Positions 1 through 10,381 of a stretch of 64,000 nt of DNA are shown one piece after another. The position numbers were made by a program, and so were the translations under genes. The notes below the pieces were generated by a model that saw only the letters and a list, made by a program, of their open reading frames with translations, ran no database searches and was not told the origin of the DNA. The DNA is from Theristus sp. LFF4_11. Lineage: Eukaryota > Nematoda > Chromadorea > Monhysterida > Xyalidae. Location of the stretch: positions 1 through 64,000 of the forward strand of contig JASANC010004591.1 in assembly GCA_030248135.1 (NCBI GenBank), written 5' to 3'. How positions within the stretch are numbered: the first letter of the stretch is position 1; each line of letters opens with the position of its first letter.

Positions 1-605
1 CCCCTAACCCTAGGCCGGCCCCCCCAAAATTTTTCGAATCTATCTCTATCAGACAGGTTTTTTCTGCTCCAGCTATTAGGTTGGCCTGTCGTACTAAATC
101 AAACCACTGATGTTGGCCGACGTTGCCTAAACGGACCTAAACCAAAACCTAATCCTAAAGCCTGATTTTAAGCTAAACATAATCCTGACCTAATCCTAAC
201 CTAAGCCAAGCCTTTTCAAGAAGGAAAATGTCAGAACAATTGCATTTTGAACAAGTTCTTAGTGGGGCCGGAGCGTGTGCACGCGCGCTAGTGGATCATG
301 AGCCTGAGCATGCCGATGCCCGTGCGCGTGCGCTTTAGTAATGAAGCTTTAGGTAGCTATTATCCCCTCTAAAAAAATTTCTCAGCCAGCTATCTATCTA
401 AAAAATTTTGTCTTCAGAAGACATAATTGCCCAAAATTGACCATTTTTGCTTGTAATTCTTGAAAAATTCGCTAATTTTGGGTAAAATACGCGTTTATAC
501 TTGATTTTTAGTGTATTTTTAGCATTATTTTGTTGTTTTTATAGCTTTTTAGCGTTTTAGCTGTCTATCTATCAAATTTCAAAATTTTGACCGCCCCCCC
601 CCAAG

Positions 606-1303
606 TAGAGATGTCAAGAAAAAAATTTCTATTTTTTTTCTTTTTTTGAAAAAAAAATTTTTTTTAATTTTTTTTTTTAAATGAAAGTTGTTCAGAATTT
701 TTCAGGAGTCCAAATATCACCATCTGAGGAGCCACCGACTTACCATATGACCCCACTCATATGGGAGGAGGGTGAAAATTTCAGACTTGGTTTCAGCGAC
801 CCCATTTTCCCACCGACGACATCACGTCTCGTGTTTTGCCTCTCAATTCACCTCAAATAACACGGAAACAGTTTAACAACAAACCGGGGTGTGATCATGC
901 TGACGACACGAGGCGAAACAGCAACGAGCAACCAACGAAGTTACACTTGCAGTGGCAGACAGTGCAATTTCGACCTTTCGAGATCCTGAAAAACGATGCG
1001 TAAATGTGGTTCTCTACTTCTATCTCACCTTAGCGACATCGGAATTTGTTGAACTAGCCTTTGCGACGCTCAAGTACTTCAATGCGCGAGTCGATCATCA
1101 CTCACCAAGCCTGAAAATGTCAATAAATCAATCCAGTATACTACCTGCAGCGTTGAAGACTAAGTGACAAGGTAAAGTCAAAGAAAATTTTGTTGAACTT
1201 TCGAAAAATTATGCCAAAAACGGCATAATAAAAAAAATATTCATTTTTTTACTTTTTTTTAAAAAATTAAAAAAAAAATTTTTTAACCCAATGTCCCTCC
1301 CTA
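606..1303. mobile_element. hT2 element, left-arm copy
   Basis: It starts TAGAGATGTCAAG in a C-tract and ends with a decayed version of TACATCTCTA (read as CCCTCCCTA). The interior matches the intact hT2 at 6017-6752, including GGAGTCC, GAGGAGCCACCGAC and CATATGGGAGGAGGG. It is non-autonomous: no transposase reading frame. The short frames at 952-1167 and similar positions shift between copies and are not genes. Confidence 0.85.
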
Positions 1304-1519
1304 CCCCCCCAAAGTCACATGGCCCCCGCGCCCCCCCCCCCCCCCCAAATGATTGCGCAAAAATTCGCCGCGACAAAATACGCCGCAAGGGAAGCGCGCC
1401 GCATGCCAAAATACGCCGCAGAAAATATGCACATGGCAAATTCAAAATACGCCGCAAACAAAAATTCGCCGCAATCATTAAAACTGCTCAAAATCACACG
1501 AAAACAGCATAATTAATTT

Positions 1520-2320
1520 TCTTATGAAAACTATACTTCATTTGCCGAGTTACACATGTGCTTGTAGCCTAGAAGCTGGCCTTTCGATCGACACCAACCA
1601 CAGCTCGTGGGGTTCTATACTGCAAAAGAAAATCCAAGAAAACCGATTGCTGTTGTGAAAGTGTGTTGCAAGTACGACCGGTTGAAACCTGTCACACGAA
1701 TTTTCTCGAGCTGTGCGCAGTGCTTCGGGTTGCGGTTGGGTGCGTTCGAAAGCGTATTTGATGCGCAATAATGCAAGCCCAAAAAACTCGGTGACTTTAA
1801 AAGTTTTTCTAAAAAGTTTACATTTCCTAAAAAAATGACATGTACTTCATTTTTTACTTTTGAGATATTTTACAATTTTTCCTTTCACAAACCATTGCGT
1901 CTTCGTTTCTTTACCGTTTGAGCTCATCGATGGCTCATCGTATCCCGGTTCACGAGTACTTTATTGGCATATGTTGCCCAAAGAATGTCGTTTTGTTTTC
2001 ATGGAGAAAAGTGAAGCAACGTCTTTGCAACGAGTGCGCGCGCGTGTGACATATTTTTTACGACTGTTTTTTTCTTATGAAAACTAAACTTCATTTGCCG
2101 AGTTACACATGTGCGTGTAGCCTGGAAGCTGGGCTTTCGATCGACACCAACCACAGCTCGAGGGGCTCTATATTGCGAAATAAAATCTGGGTAACACTGC
2201 TGCTGCATTGAAAATCTGCTGCAACGATGACCGCCGAAAGTCTGTCACCCAACTTCTCGAGCTGTGCACAATACTGTCCACAAGCTGCGGTTGGGCGTGT
2301 TCCAAAACTCACAAAATGTA
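1520..2320. repeat. Two diverged direct repeats inside the palindrome loop
   Basis: About 240 bases at 1520-1760 recur in the same orientation at 2073-2320. Both open with CTTATGAAAACTA, contain ACTTCATTTGCCGAGTTACA and CTTTCGATCGACACCAACCA, and carry TCTCGAGCTGTGC further in. Between them is about 310 bases of AT-rich DNA without a recognisable gene. The loop is therefore directly repeated while the arms are inverted. Confidence 0.8.
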
Positions 2321-2698
2321 ATTTCCCATTTCTATTGCAGTGGTAATAAAGAACAACATTCGTATCAACTTCTGATCCCCGCACACACTTAGCACGTTGT
2401 CAAATAACAGTTAAACCCTGGAAAATGTATTTTTTTGTTGTGATTATGTCTAGTTTCATTAAATCTGAGTCAACTTTCGTTTAATTATGCTGTTTTCGTG
2501 TGATTTTGAGCAGTTTTAATGATTGCGGCGAATTTTGTTTGCGGCGTATTTTGAATTTGCCATGTGCATATTTTCTGCGGCGTATTTTGGCATGCGGCGC
2601 GCTTCCCTTGCGGCGTATTTTGGTTGTGCGGCGAATTTTTGCGCAATCCTTTGGGGGGGGGGCCGCGGGGGGGGGGCATGTGACTTTGGGGGGGGGGG

Positions 2699-3395
2699 TA
2701 GAGATGTAAGGGTCAAAAAAAATTTTTTTTTAATTTTTTAAAAAAAAAGTAAAAAAATGAACATTTTTTTTATTATGCCGTTTTTGGCATAATTTTTCGA
2801 AAGTTCAACAAAAATTTTCTTTGACTTTACCTTGTCACTTAGTCTTCAACGCTGCAGGTGGTATACTGGATTGATTTATCGACTGTTTTCAGCCTTGGTG
2901 AGTGATGATCGACTCGCGCATTGAAGTACTTGAGCGTCGCAAAGGCTAGTTCAACAAATTCCGATGTCGCTAAGGTGAGATAGAAGCAGAGAACTCACAT
3001 TTACGCATCGTTTTTCAGGATCTCGAAAGGTCGAAATTGCACTGTCTGCCACTGCAAGCGTAACTTCGTTGGTTGCTCGTTGCTGTTTCGCCTCGTGTCG
3101 TCAGCATGATCACACCGGTTTGTTGTTAAACTTGTTTCCGTGTTATTTGAGGTGAATTGAGAGGCAAAACACGAGACGTGATGTCGTCGGTGGGAAAATG
3201 GGGTCGCCGAAACCAAGTCTGAAATTTTCACCCTCCTCCCATATGAGTGGGGGTCATATGGTAAGTCGGTGGCTCCTCAGATGGTGATATTCGGACTCCC
3301 TGAAAAATTCTGAACAACTTTCATTTTAAAAAAAATTAAAAAAAAATTTTTTTTTTAAAGAAAAAAATAGAAATTTTTTTTTCTTGACATCTCTA
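2699..3395. mobile_element. hT2 element, right-arm copy
   Basis: Mirror partner of 606-1303. Its ends read TAGAGATGTAAG at 2699 and GACATCTCTA ending at 3395, both inside G-tracts that are the complement of the left-arm C-tracts. Interior identity to the left-arm copy is very high by eye. Confidence 0.85.
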
Positions 3396-3983
3396 GGGGG
3401 GGGGCGGTCAAAATTTTGAAATTTGATAGATAGATAGCTAAAACGCTAAAAAGCTATCAAAACAGCAAAATAATGCTAAAAATACACTAAAAATCAAGTA
3501 TAAACGCGTATTTTACCTAAAATTAGCGAATTTTTCAAGAATTACAAGCAAAAATGGTCAATTTTGGGCAATTATGTCTTCGAAGACAAAATTTTTTAGA
3601 TAGATAGCTGGCTGAGAAATTTTTTTAGATAGATAATAGCTGCCTAAAGCTTCATTACTAAAGCGCACGCGCACGGGCATCGGCATGCTCATGCTCATGA
3701 TCCACTAGCGCGCGTGCACACGCTCCGGCCCCAATAAGAACTTGTTCAAAATGCAATTGTTCTGACATTTTCCTTCTTGAAAAGGCTTGGCTTAGGTTAG
3801 GATTAGGTCAGGATTATGTTTAGCTTAAAATCAGGCTTTAGGATTAGGTTTTGGTTTAGGTCAGTTTAGGCAACGTCGGCCAACATCAGTGGTTTGATTT
3901 AGTACGACAGGCCAACCTAATAGCTGAGCAGAAAAAACCTGTCTGATAGAGATAGATTCGAAAAATTTTGGGGGGGGCCGGCC

Positions 3984-4996
3984 TAGGGTTAGGGGAAAAA
4001 AAATCCGGATTTTTTTTAAATTAAAAAAAAATTTTTTTTTACAAGTTAGGTTCGTTCGAAGCGTCTCGTCGAGCTGAGTTCATCTAGACTATTTTCAGAA
4101 CGATCCGGAAAACTATAAGAGCGAAAATCGTGTTTTATTGAAATTATGTCCATTTCATAGAGGGAAAGTTGCATTTTCAACAGTAAAACAGGACAATTTT
4201 CGACGTGTACTTGAATATTGAACCGTTCTTAGTTGTTCCTCTTTAGAAAATTACCAAAATTTGACTGTGTTCAAAAATTCCTGTTTGCTGTAGCTAAGTC
4301 GGCAACCCCTGTCGACCCGGTCGCCCCCCCCCCCAAGACACTTACTTTCAGGTTCAACCAGCTATGCTATCTGCCACATGGCGAGAGCCCACTCTTCAAA
4401 TCATCGTATCGAAAACACGTACCATGATTTCGCGATCACGTTGCGGGCAACTGACAGACGCAAGTTTAACACGTTAGTTTAGCTCAGCACGCAAGTTTTA
4501 ACATGTGGCCATGTTATCGGGTATCTGAAAAACGGTCGTGTGATGTGGTATTAACCAACATCTCCGCTCCAATTGTTTAACAATATATCGCACAACTCCA
4601 TTGTAGACCTATAACATACGCCAATCAACAAGATATCATGTTCATCTCATGGCCTACCGACTGAAAAACATGTTCTAAGTTGCAAGAAAACGATTTCTGA
4701 AACGATATTTCAATTCAGTTAAGTCATTTCAACGCTAAAAATTGACTCTAGAAGTCATCCAAATTGAAAAACATGGAGTACGTCGGTCAAAATGACCAAA
4801 TAATGACATTTACCTAAGCACACAAAGTTGGGAAGAAAATTTGGTTTGAACTTTCAAAAAATTATGCCATAAATCGAATTTTCAGAGCAAAGTAGAAGAA
4901 AAAATTTTCAATTTTTTTTAAGTTTGAAAAAAAAATCCAAATTTAAAAAAAAACGAAAAAAAATTAAAAAAATTTTTTTCAAAGCCCCTAACTCTA
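3984..4996. mobile_element. hT1 element copy 1, with 8-bp TSD
   Basis: A 1013-bp non-autonomous element with termini TAGGGTTAGGGG and CCCCTAACTCTA, flanked on both sides by GGCCGGCC (3976-3983 and 4997-5004). An 8-bp TSD and short TIRs are the hAT superfamily signature. The interior matches 56842-57901 almost throughout, for example AGTTAGGTTCGTTCGAAGCG and TGCTATCTGCCACATGGCGA. No transposase is encoded, so it must be mobilised in trans. Confidence 0.93.
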
Positions 4997-5028
4997 GGCC
5001 GGCCCCCCCAGGCCCCCCCTAGAACAAC

Positions 5029-5278
5029 TATGATTTGAAACAAAAAAATTGGGTAGAATTGGGTGGCCAAAATAGCAAATTGGGTCGGTTGTATGCCTGA
5101 AAACAGCATTTTACGCGGCTCAAAATCACTAATTTTGATGTATTTCCAATTTTGAGTTCAAGATGCCAAGTTCTGGAGAGTTTAGGAGCTGGGAAGCATT
5201 CGGTTTTTTATGGTTTTAAAACGGAAACGAAACCGGTTTTTTCTGGCAATATAAAAAAACGGTTTTTTACCAACCCTT
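5029..5278. mobile_element. hT5 element fragment
   Basis: Matches 62333-62402 joined to 62966-63183 and ends in GGTTTTTTACCAACCCTT, the hT5 right terminus. The other half is missing, so this copy is 5'-truncated next to the hT1 insertion. Confidence 0.75.
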
Positions 5279-5448
5279 GTCCGGACTGAAATGACGTCAT
5301 TTGCTTTAAAACGCCCGTTTGTCAAAGTACAGGCACTAAAATTTCAGTTTGGTGTGACTGATTCGACATTATCGGCTAAATGGAAAGTCTGGTTTGCTCT
5401 GAACGGCAAGCGCATGTTTGGCGGCTCATGACGTCATTTCAGTGGGAC
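5279..5448. mobile_element. Short hairpin MITE with a GACGTCA motif
   Basis: The ends are inverted: GTCCGGACTGAAATGACGTC at 5279 and GACGTCATTTCAGTGGGAC ending at 5448. A related half-copy lies at about 45407-45455, inside a MAGUK intron. It is non-coding. Confidence 0.7.
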
Positions 5449-5512
5449 ACGTTTAAAAAAATAGGTTATATCTGTACAACCGCAACCGAAACGCTTGTTG
5501 TCGGACATTGTT

Positions 5513-5735
5513 AAAAACGGACCTAATTCTAATCCTAATCCTAAAGCACATGATCCTAACCTTAACTAACCTAAGCCAAGCCTTTTCAGAAAGAAATATG
5601 TCAGAACAATTACATTTTTAACAAGTTTTTGTTGAGGCCGGAGCGTGTGCACGCGCGCTAGTGGATCATGAGCATGAGCATGCGGCCATGCCGATGCCGC
5701 TTGCGCGTGCGCTTTAGTAATGAAGCTTTAAGGCA
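5513..5735. repeat. Palindrome-arm fragment
   Basis: Collinear with about 134-357 of the left arm, including GCCAAGCCTTTTCA, GGCCGGAGCGTGTGCACGCG and GCGTGCGCTTTAGTAATGAA. Shorter CCTAATCCTAAGCCAAGCC remnants follow near 5896-5950 and 7676-7725, so the palindrome sequence is a dispersed repeat family. Confidence 0.75.
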
Positions 5736-6016
5736 AGAGGCGCAACATCTGATCGAAAATAATAATAAAGAAAAAGAAAATCAATTTTTTTTTTAATTTT
5801 AAACAAGACTTTGATTGGTATTCATATTTAAAATTTTTGAAAAAATGATTTTTGATTTTCGATCAGATGATGCTTGCAATAAAGTCGTTGTATGTTCCTG
5901 ATCCTAAATCTAGTCCTAATCCTAAGCCAAGCCTTTTTTATAAGGTGAAAAAGGATCAAATTGGTTTTCGCATTTTTTTCTTTCCTGTGTTAAAGAGGAA
6001 GAGGACCACCTCCACC

Positions 6017-6752
6017 TAGAGATGTCAAGAAAAAAAAAATTTTCTATTTTTTTTTTTAATTTTTTTTTTAAATTTTTTTTAAAAAAATGAAAGTTGTTCA
6101 GAATTTTTCAGGGAGTCCGAATATCACCATCTGAGGAGCCACCGACTTACCATATGACCCCCACTCATATGGGAGGAGGGTGAAAATTTCAGACTTGGTT
6201 TCTGCGACCCCATTTTCCCACCGACGACATCACGTCTCGTGTTTTGCCTCTCAATTCACCTCAAATAACACGGAAACAAGTTCAACAACAAACCGGTGTG
6301 ATCATGACGACACGAGGCGAAACAGCAACGAGCAACCAACGAAGTTACGCTTGCAGTGGCAGACAGTGCAATTTCGACCTTTCGAGATCCTGAAAAACGA
6401 TGCGTAAATGTGAGTTCTCTGCTTCTATCTCACCTTAGCGACATCGGAATTTGTTGAACTAGCCTTTGCGACGCTCAAGTACTTCAATGCGCGAGTCGAT
6501 CATCATTCACCAAGGCTAAAAACATTCGATAAATCAATCCAGAATACCACCTGCAGCGTTGAAGACTAAGTGACAAGGTAAAGTCAAAGAAAATTTTTGT
6601 TGAACTTTCGAAAAATTATGCCAAAAACGGCATTTTCAGGGCACATTAAAGAAAAAATTTCAAAAATTTTTAATAAAAAAAATAAAAAAAATGCTCATTT
6701 TTTTACTTAAAAAAAAAATTAAAAAAAATTTTTTTTGAAGCTTACATCTCTA
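6017..6752. mobile_element. hT2 element, intact reference copy with 8-bp TSD
   Basis: A 736-bp element starting TAGAGATGTCAAG and ending TTACATCTCTA, flanked by perfect CCTCCACC duplications at 6009-6016 and 6753-6760. It is hAT-like by TSD length and non-autonomous. A and T homopolymers border a conserved core of about 500 bases. It defines the ends used to read the other hT2 copies. Confidence 0.93.
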
Positions 6753-6760
6753 CCTCCACC

Positions 6761-8537
6761 GTACATGTACTTTTAAATATGAAGCCGCACGCAAGACTTT
6801 TTGTTTTTCTTTTTTTTGCCGCAAAATTAGGGTTTGGAAAAAAGAAAAATCCCGATTAAAAAATAAAACAAAGTCCAAGCGAAAGGATGTTAAAAAATCA
6901 TAAAGTCACTTTCTGTGGAAGGAAACTAACATCTCTGTGGAAAGTGTCTTAAACGCATTTTCAGATGAAAGTACAATTTTGATGTCAAAAAAATCGCTCC
7001 GTGATCGCGTTATTTTATTTTATTTCTTCTCTCAAGCTTCAATTGTGTTTGCGCGTTTTTTATCATTCATTGTTTCTGACTGTCGACTCGACGGTTGTTT
7101 TCATTTTGTGAACTAGCCAATTGACCCGTGCCTACGGCACGGTTAGCTGATAATACAATTATTATTATTTTTTAGTGGATTTTGGCCTTTTGAACCGTGC
7201 TAAAAATGCATTGCATTTTGATTTTGAGCTGCTTTAGTCGTTCGCGTTCAAATGATCAAAAACAATCTTCTGATCCGGAACACAATCTTTACTGCATTCC
7301 CTTTTAAAGTTAAAAACAATCTTTTTAAATCACCAATGGTTAATTGCTGTTCCCGTTAAAAATATGTAAAACGATTTTAAAGTTAGTTGAATTGAAACGA
7401 CAAAAAGTATAATTTTATAAAAATCGTTTTTGAATGTAATGTAATTTTAATTTTGAAATTTTGGTTTTGAAATTGCACATTTCTAATTTAACCCGCGTGT
7501 TAAAAAAACAAATTTAAAATGCGAAGTTTATGATTTTGCTGTTGTTTTTTACCCGTTCACCCTGCTCCAAGCCAATCCTTTTTTGTACAGTGACAATACA
7601 AAAAAGTTAACAAAAAATGTAAAAAATGACGTTTAAATAAAAAAACATTAAAAAAACTGTTTTGATACCTTAACGTATATCCTAACATATAAGCCAAGCC
7701 TTTTCGCAAAGTGAAAATGAACAAATAACTGCTTTGAAAGCCATCTTGCTTTCTAATCAGATTTTTAGTTTATCACGCACTTCACTAACAAACCCCGTTT
7801 ATTTGATTTTGCAGTTAATTTTTTTAGTTGAGTTGTTTAGATAAAACTTCTCTGTTTTTGAAAAAGTCTTAAGCAATAACTTTTCAACATTTTTCTGTTT
7901 TTGAAAACGTTCTCATGCAATAACTGTTCAACCAAATGATAATGAAAAATATTGTCTTGAAAGCAAAGTGCAATGTGCACTTGCAATTTCGATGTCGTTT
8001 TGCAACCTGATTTAAAAAAACAATTGCAATGATTCTTCATAGTTTGTTTTCTTTCATCTTTCGCTTTCGGTCAGTTTTAACAGCAACAATTGCCATTAAT
8101 TGTCGATCGTATGTTAAGGCGCTGTCGCGGATGACCAAAGAGTATCATGATGACTTCGCAGTACAGAGTAACGTTTTTGAGAAAATGATTTGCAGTACAG
8201 AGTAACGTTTTTGAGAAAGTGATTTGCATTATTAATAATAGGTTAAGAAATTGAGATTTAGCTATCTTAAATAGCAAAAATACGCGCCAATTCAAATTGC
8301 AAAAAAGTGACACGGACACCACTATTATCTTAGTATTATGATTTTGTTTCTTTGTGTGAATACCAGGGTAGTCATCTGCCCATTCGTTTGCATCGACTTT
8401 TTTGCTTGCTTTCATTGATGCATTCACCAATTTCATCAATAATGTTGTGTTTACTGTTTCTTTAGTTTTTTTTTGTGACATCAATTGTGTGTTTGTTTTA
8501 CATAATGGAATTTTTGTGAATGTGTTGATGTGAACTG
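6761..8537. other. AT-rich non-coding stretch between elements
   Basis: No reading frame here resembles a protein; the long minus-strand frame at 8077-8586 runs into an hT4 end and has no family features. It contains degenerate fragments of the palindrome family and two small tandem duplications (about 7853-7935 and 8159-8225). Confidence 0.6.
8159..8225. repeat. 33-bp tandem duplication
   Basis: CAGTACAGAGTAACGTTTTT followed by GAGAAA(A/G)TGATTTG occurs twice back to back with one substitution, indicating a recent local duplication. Confidence 0.9.
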
Positions 8538-8545
8538 GCCGTGAG

Positions 8546-9871
8546 CAGTACCGTGTAGGGTTGTTAAAAAAAACAAAAATCGTCATTTTTGTTTTTAAAA
8601 AAAAAAAAATTTTTTTAAAAAAAAAAATTCAAAAATCAAAGTTGTGCTAAATCAATCAGGGAGTCCGAAGAACCACATATGATATGCAAGCGCCTCCCGA
8701 ATGACACCCGTATGGCGGAACTTTGCAGATTTTGTTTTGGTGACCTCAATTACCCCTTTTCCAAACCGTCACCATGCCTCTTCTTGTGTTTTGACCTCCA
8801 AAACGTCACTAATTCTCCCCAGCTAAGCTAATGCTGAAGTGAAGACAAACATACCGCCTTGAAATTCGATCAATTCTTCTGATGGTGTCGCGACGACACG
8901 ACACGAAGCAGCAACCAGACAACGTAGCGCTTGCAAACGGTGCAGCGAGCACAATCGGACGCTCTGCGAGGCTAATCGTCACCTTATCTGCATCGGAAAT
9001 GGTAGGCTAAGCTTTGGGACGCTCAAAAACTTCATCGCAGATGTTGTCGAAGCCTAAAATCAGTCGGTAAAACGGCCCAAAATCGACTGCTAAAGGTTTT
9101 ACGAGGTATAATCAAAGAAAATTTTTGTTGAACTTTCGAAAAATTGTGCCAAAATTGAGGTTTTCAGAGCATATTAGAGGAAAATTTTTCGAATTAAAAA
9201 AAAAAAAAAATCGGCATTTTTGTTTTTCTTTAATCACTTTTTTTTAAAAAAAAAAAATTTCATTTTTGTTTAACAACCCTCGTACCGTGGGCGAGGGGGG
9301 GGGGTGGGGGGGGGGGGTACACCCCCCGCGCCCCCGAGACCGTCGGGGGGGGGGGGGGGGGGGGGGGGCCCCACCGTGCCACCCCCCCCCTAAAACCGGG
9401 CACCCCCCCCATCGTACCCCCCCTCGAAAATTTGGCCGACACCCCCCCCCCACCCCCCCATGAAATTTTGTCTGGCGGACACCCCCCCCCCCCAAAATTT
9501 TCTGCACACCCTAAAATTTTTTTTCGAAAATCATGATTTTTTGTCTATAAAGTCCATAATATAAGCTGAATATATGATAACTTGACCATCTTCATTGTAA
9601 TTTCAACGATTTTGCAGCAAAATTTCGCGTTTTTCCTTCAAAATTTAAGCGAAAAATTATCATGGGGGGGGGGGGGTGGGGGGGGGTTGACCCCCCCCCC
9701 CCTAACAGAAAATTTTGAAAAAAATGCACCCCCCCCCCCCGGGACCCCCCTGGGGGGGGTCCCACGTTACCATAGGCTGGACCCCCCCCCCCTCTCTTTT
9801 GGGTCGGCACCCCCCCCCCCACGGTACCATACCCCCCCCCCCTCGAAATTTTTTTTGGGCCCACGGTACTG
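8546..9871. mobile_element. hT3 element interrupted by a nested hT4 element
   Basis: The outer termini are CAGTACCGTG(GGC), starting at 8546, and GCCCACGGTACTG, ending at 9871. The outer TSD GCCGTGAG is perfect at 8538-8545 and 9872-9879. The body from 9282 on is almost wholly C and G runs, with no gene. The inner insertion 8556-9281 duplicated hT3's own bases GTACCGTG (8548-8555 and 9282-9289), so the order of events is certain: hT3 first, hT4 second. The proline/glycine-rich reading frames in the body are homopolymer artefacts. Confidence 0.93.
8556..9281. mobile_element. hT4 element nested in hT3
   Basis: A 726-bp insertion with ends TAGGGTTGTTAAAA and TTTAACAACCCTC and TSD GTACCGTG. Its interior has the same plan as hT2 (poly-A/T shoulders, GGGAGTCCGAA, a CATATG-containing block, AATTTTTGTTGAACTTTCGA) but is strongly diverged, so hT2 and hT4 look like related families. 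Confidence 0.9.
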
Positions 9872-9879
9872 GCCGTGAG

Positions 9880-10381
9880 GCGTGAGGCCTACAAATAAAC
9901 TTGATCTTGATCTTCAACTTGATCTACTCAGAAGAAAACGGGTTTTATAAAAATGAGGTTATTGTTGAGGCCCCCTTTTACCCTTGCTCGCATCCGTTTC
10001 AAAGTTCCGTTGCGCCTTACGCGCACTAAACTTCAAGTAGCGAGAGAGTGGCGATTTAGTGGACTGGAGAACAACCAAGATTACAGAGAAAAGATCACAT
10101 TATATCGGAATCACGGATAATTACACATAATTACAACCAGATAATTACAATAATCGCCCATCATCAACTTCAAGATTTCAGGATTTTCAAACTTCGAAGT
10201 TCGAAGACATTCAGTTCATGTTGCTTTCAGTTCAGTTCAATAAAAAAATTGCTGTCGCCGCGTTTCCTGCTGCTTGTCGCTGGTGTTACTTCACTGACAA
10301 GTTCCACTAGTCCGCTCGCTGTCGCCCCTCAATTATCAGTTTCATTCTCCTCTCTATCCGGATCCGGAATCAAACTGAAAA
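9880..10381 (+). other. NASP upstream region
   Basis: About 500 bases between the transposon cluster and the NASP start codon. There are several TTTCAG/TTCAG steps at about 10180-10235 that could be a 5'-UTR acceptor or a trans-splice site, but no clear core promoter motif. Confidence 0.4.

Larger units (their letters stand above)
1..3995. repeat. 4-kb near-perfect palindrome (fold-back structure)
   Basis: The left arm (about 1-1516) reappears reverse-complemented as the right arm (about 2480-3995), with a 0.96-kb loop between. Paired landmarks include CCCCTAACCCTAGGCCGGCC at 1 against GGCCGGCCTAGGGTTAGGGG ending at 3995, the (C)n tract before 606 against the (G)n tract after 3395, and a chain of CCTAATCCTAA-like motifs at 125-215 and 3785-3870. 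Each arm holds an hT2 element at the mirror position (606-1303 and 2699-3395). Matching nested insertions at mirror positions imply that the inversion-duplication happened after the insertions. No open reading frame in it looks like a protein. It may continue left of the window, since base 1 lies inside an hT1-type terminus. Confidence 0.93.

Noticed and set aside
1..20. A true telomere at the window start (CCCTAACCCTA)
   Set aside because: The motif is the terminal repeat of hT1, occurs at internal sites with target duplications, and is not tandemly extended.
8077..8586. A 169-codon minus-strand open frame
   Set aside because: It overlaps the hT3/hT4 termini and a tandem duplication; there is no family resemblance.
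9244..9917. Long Gly/Pro-rich reading frames on both strands
   Set aside because: They are translations of G and C homopolymers inside hT3; the same artefact appears at 62268-63162 and 27776-28314.
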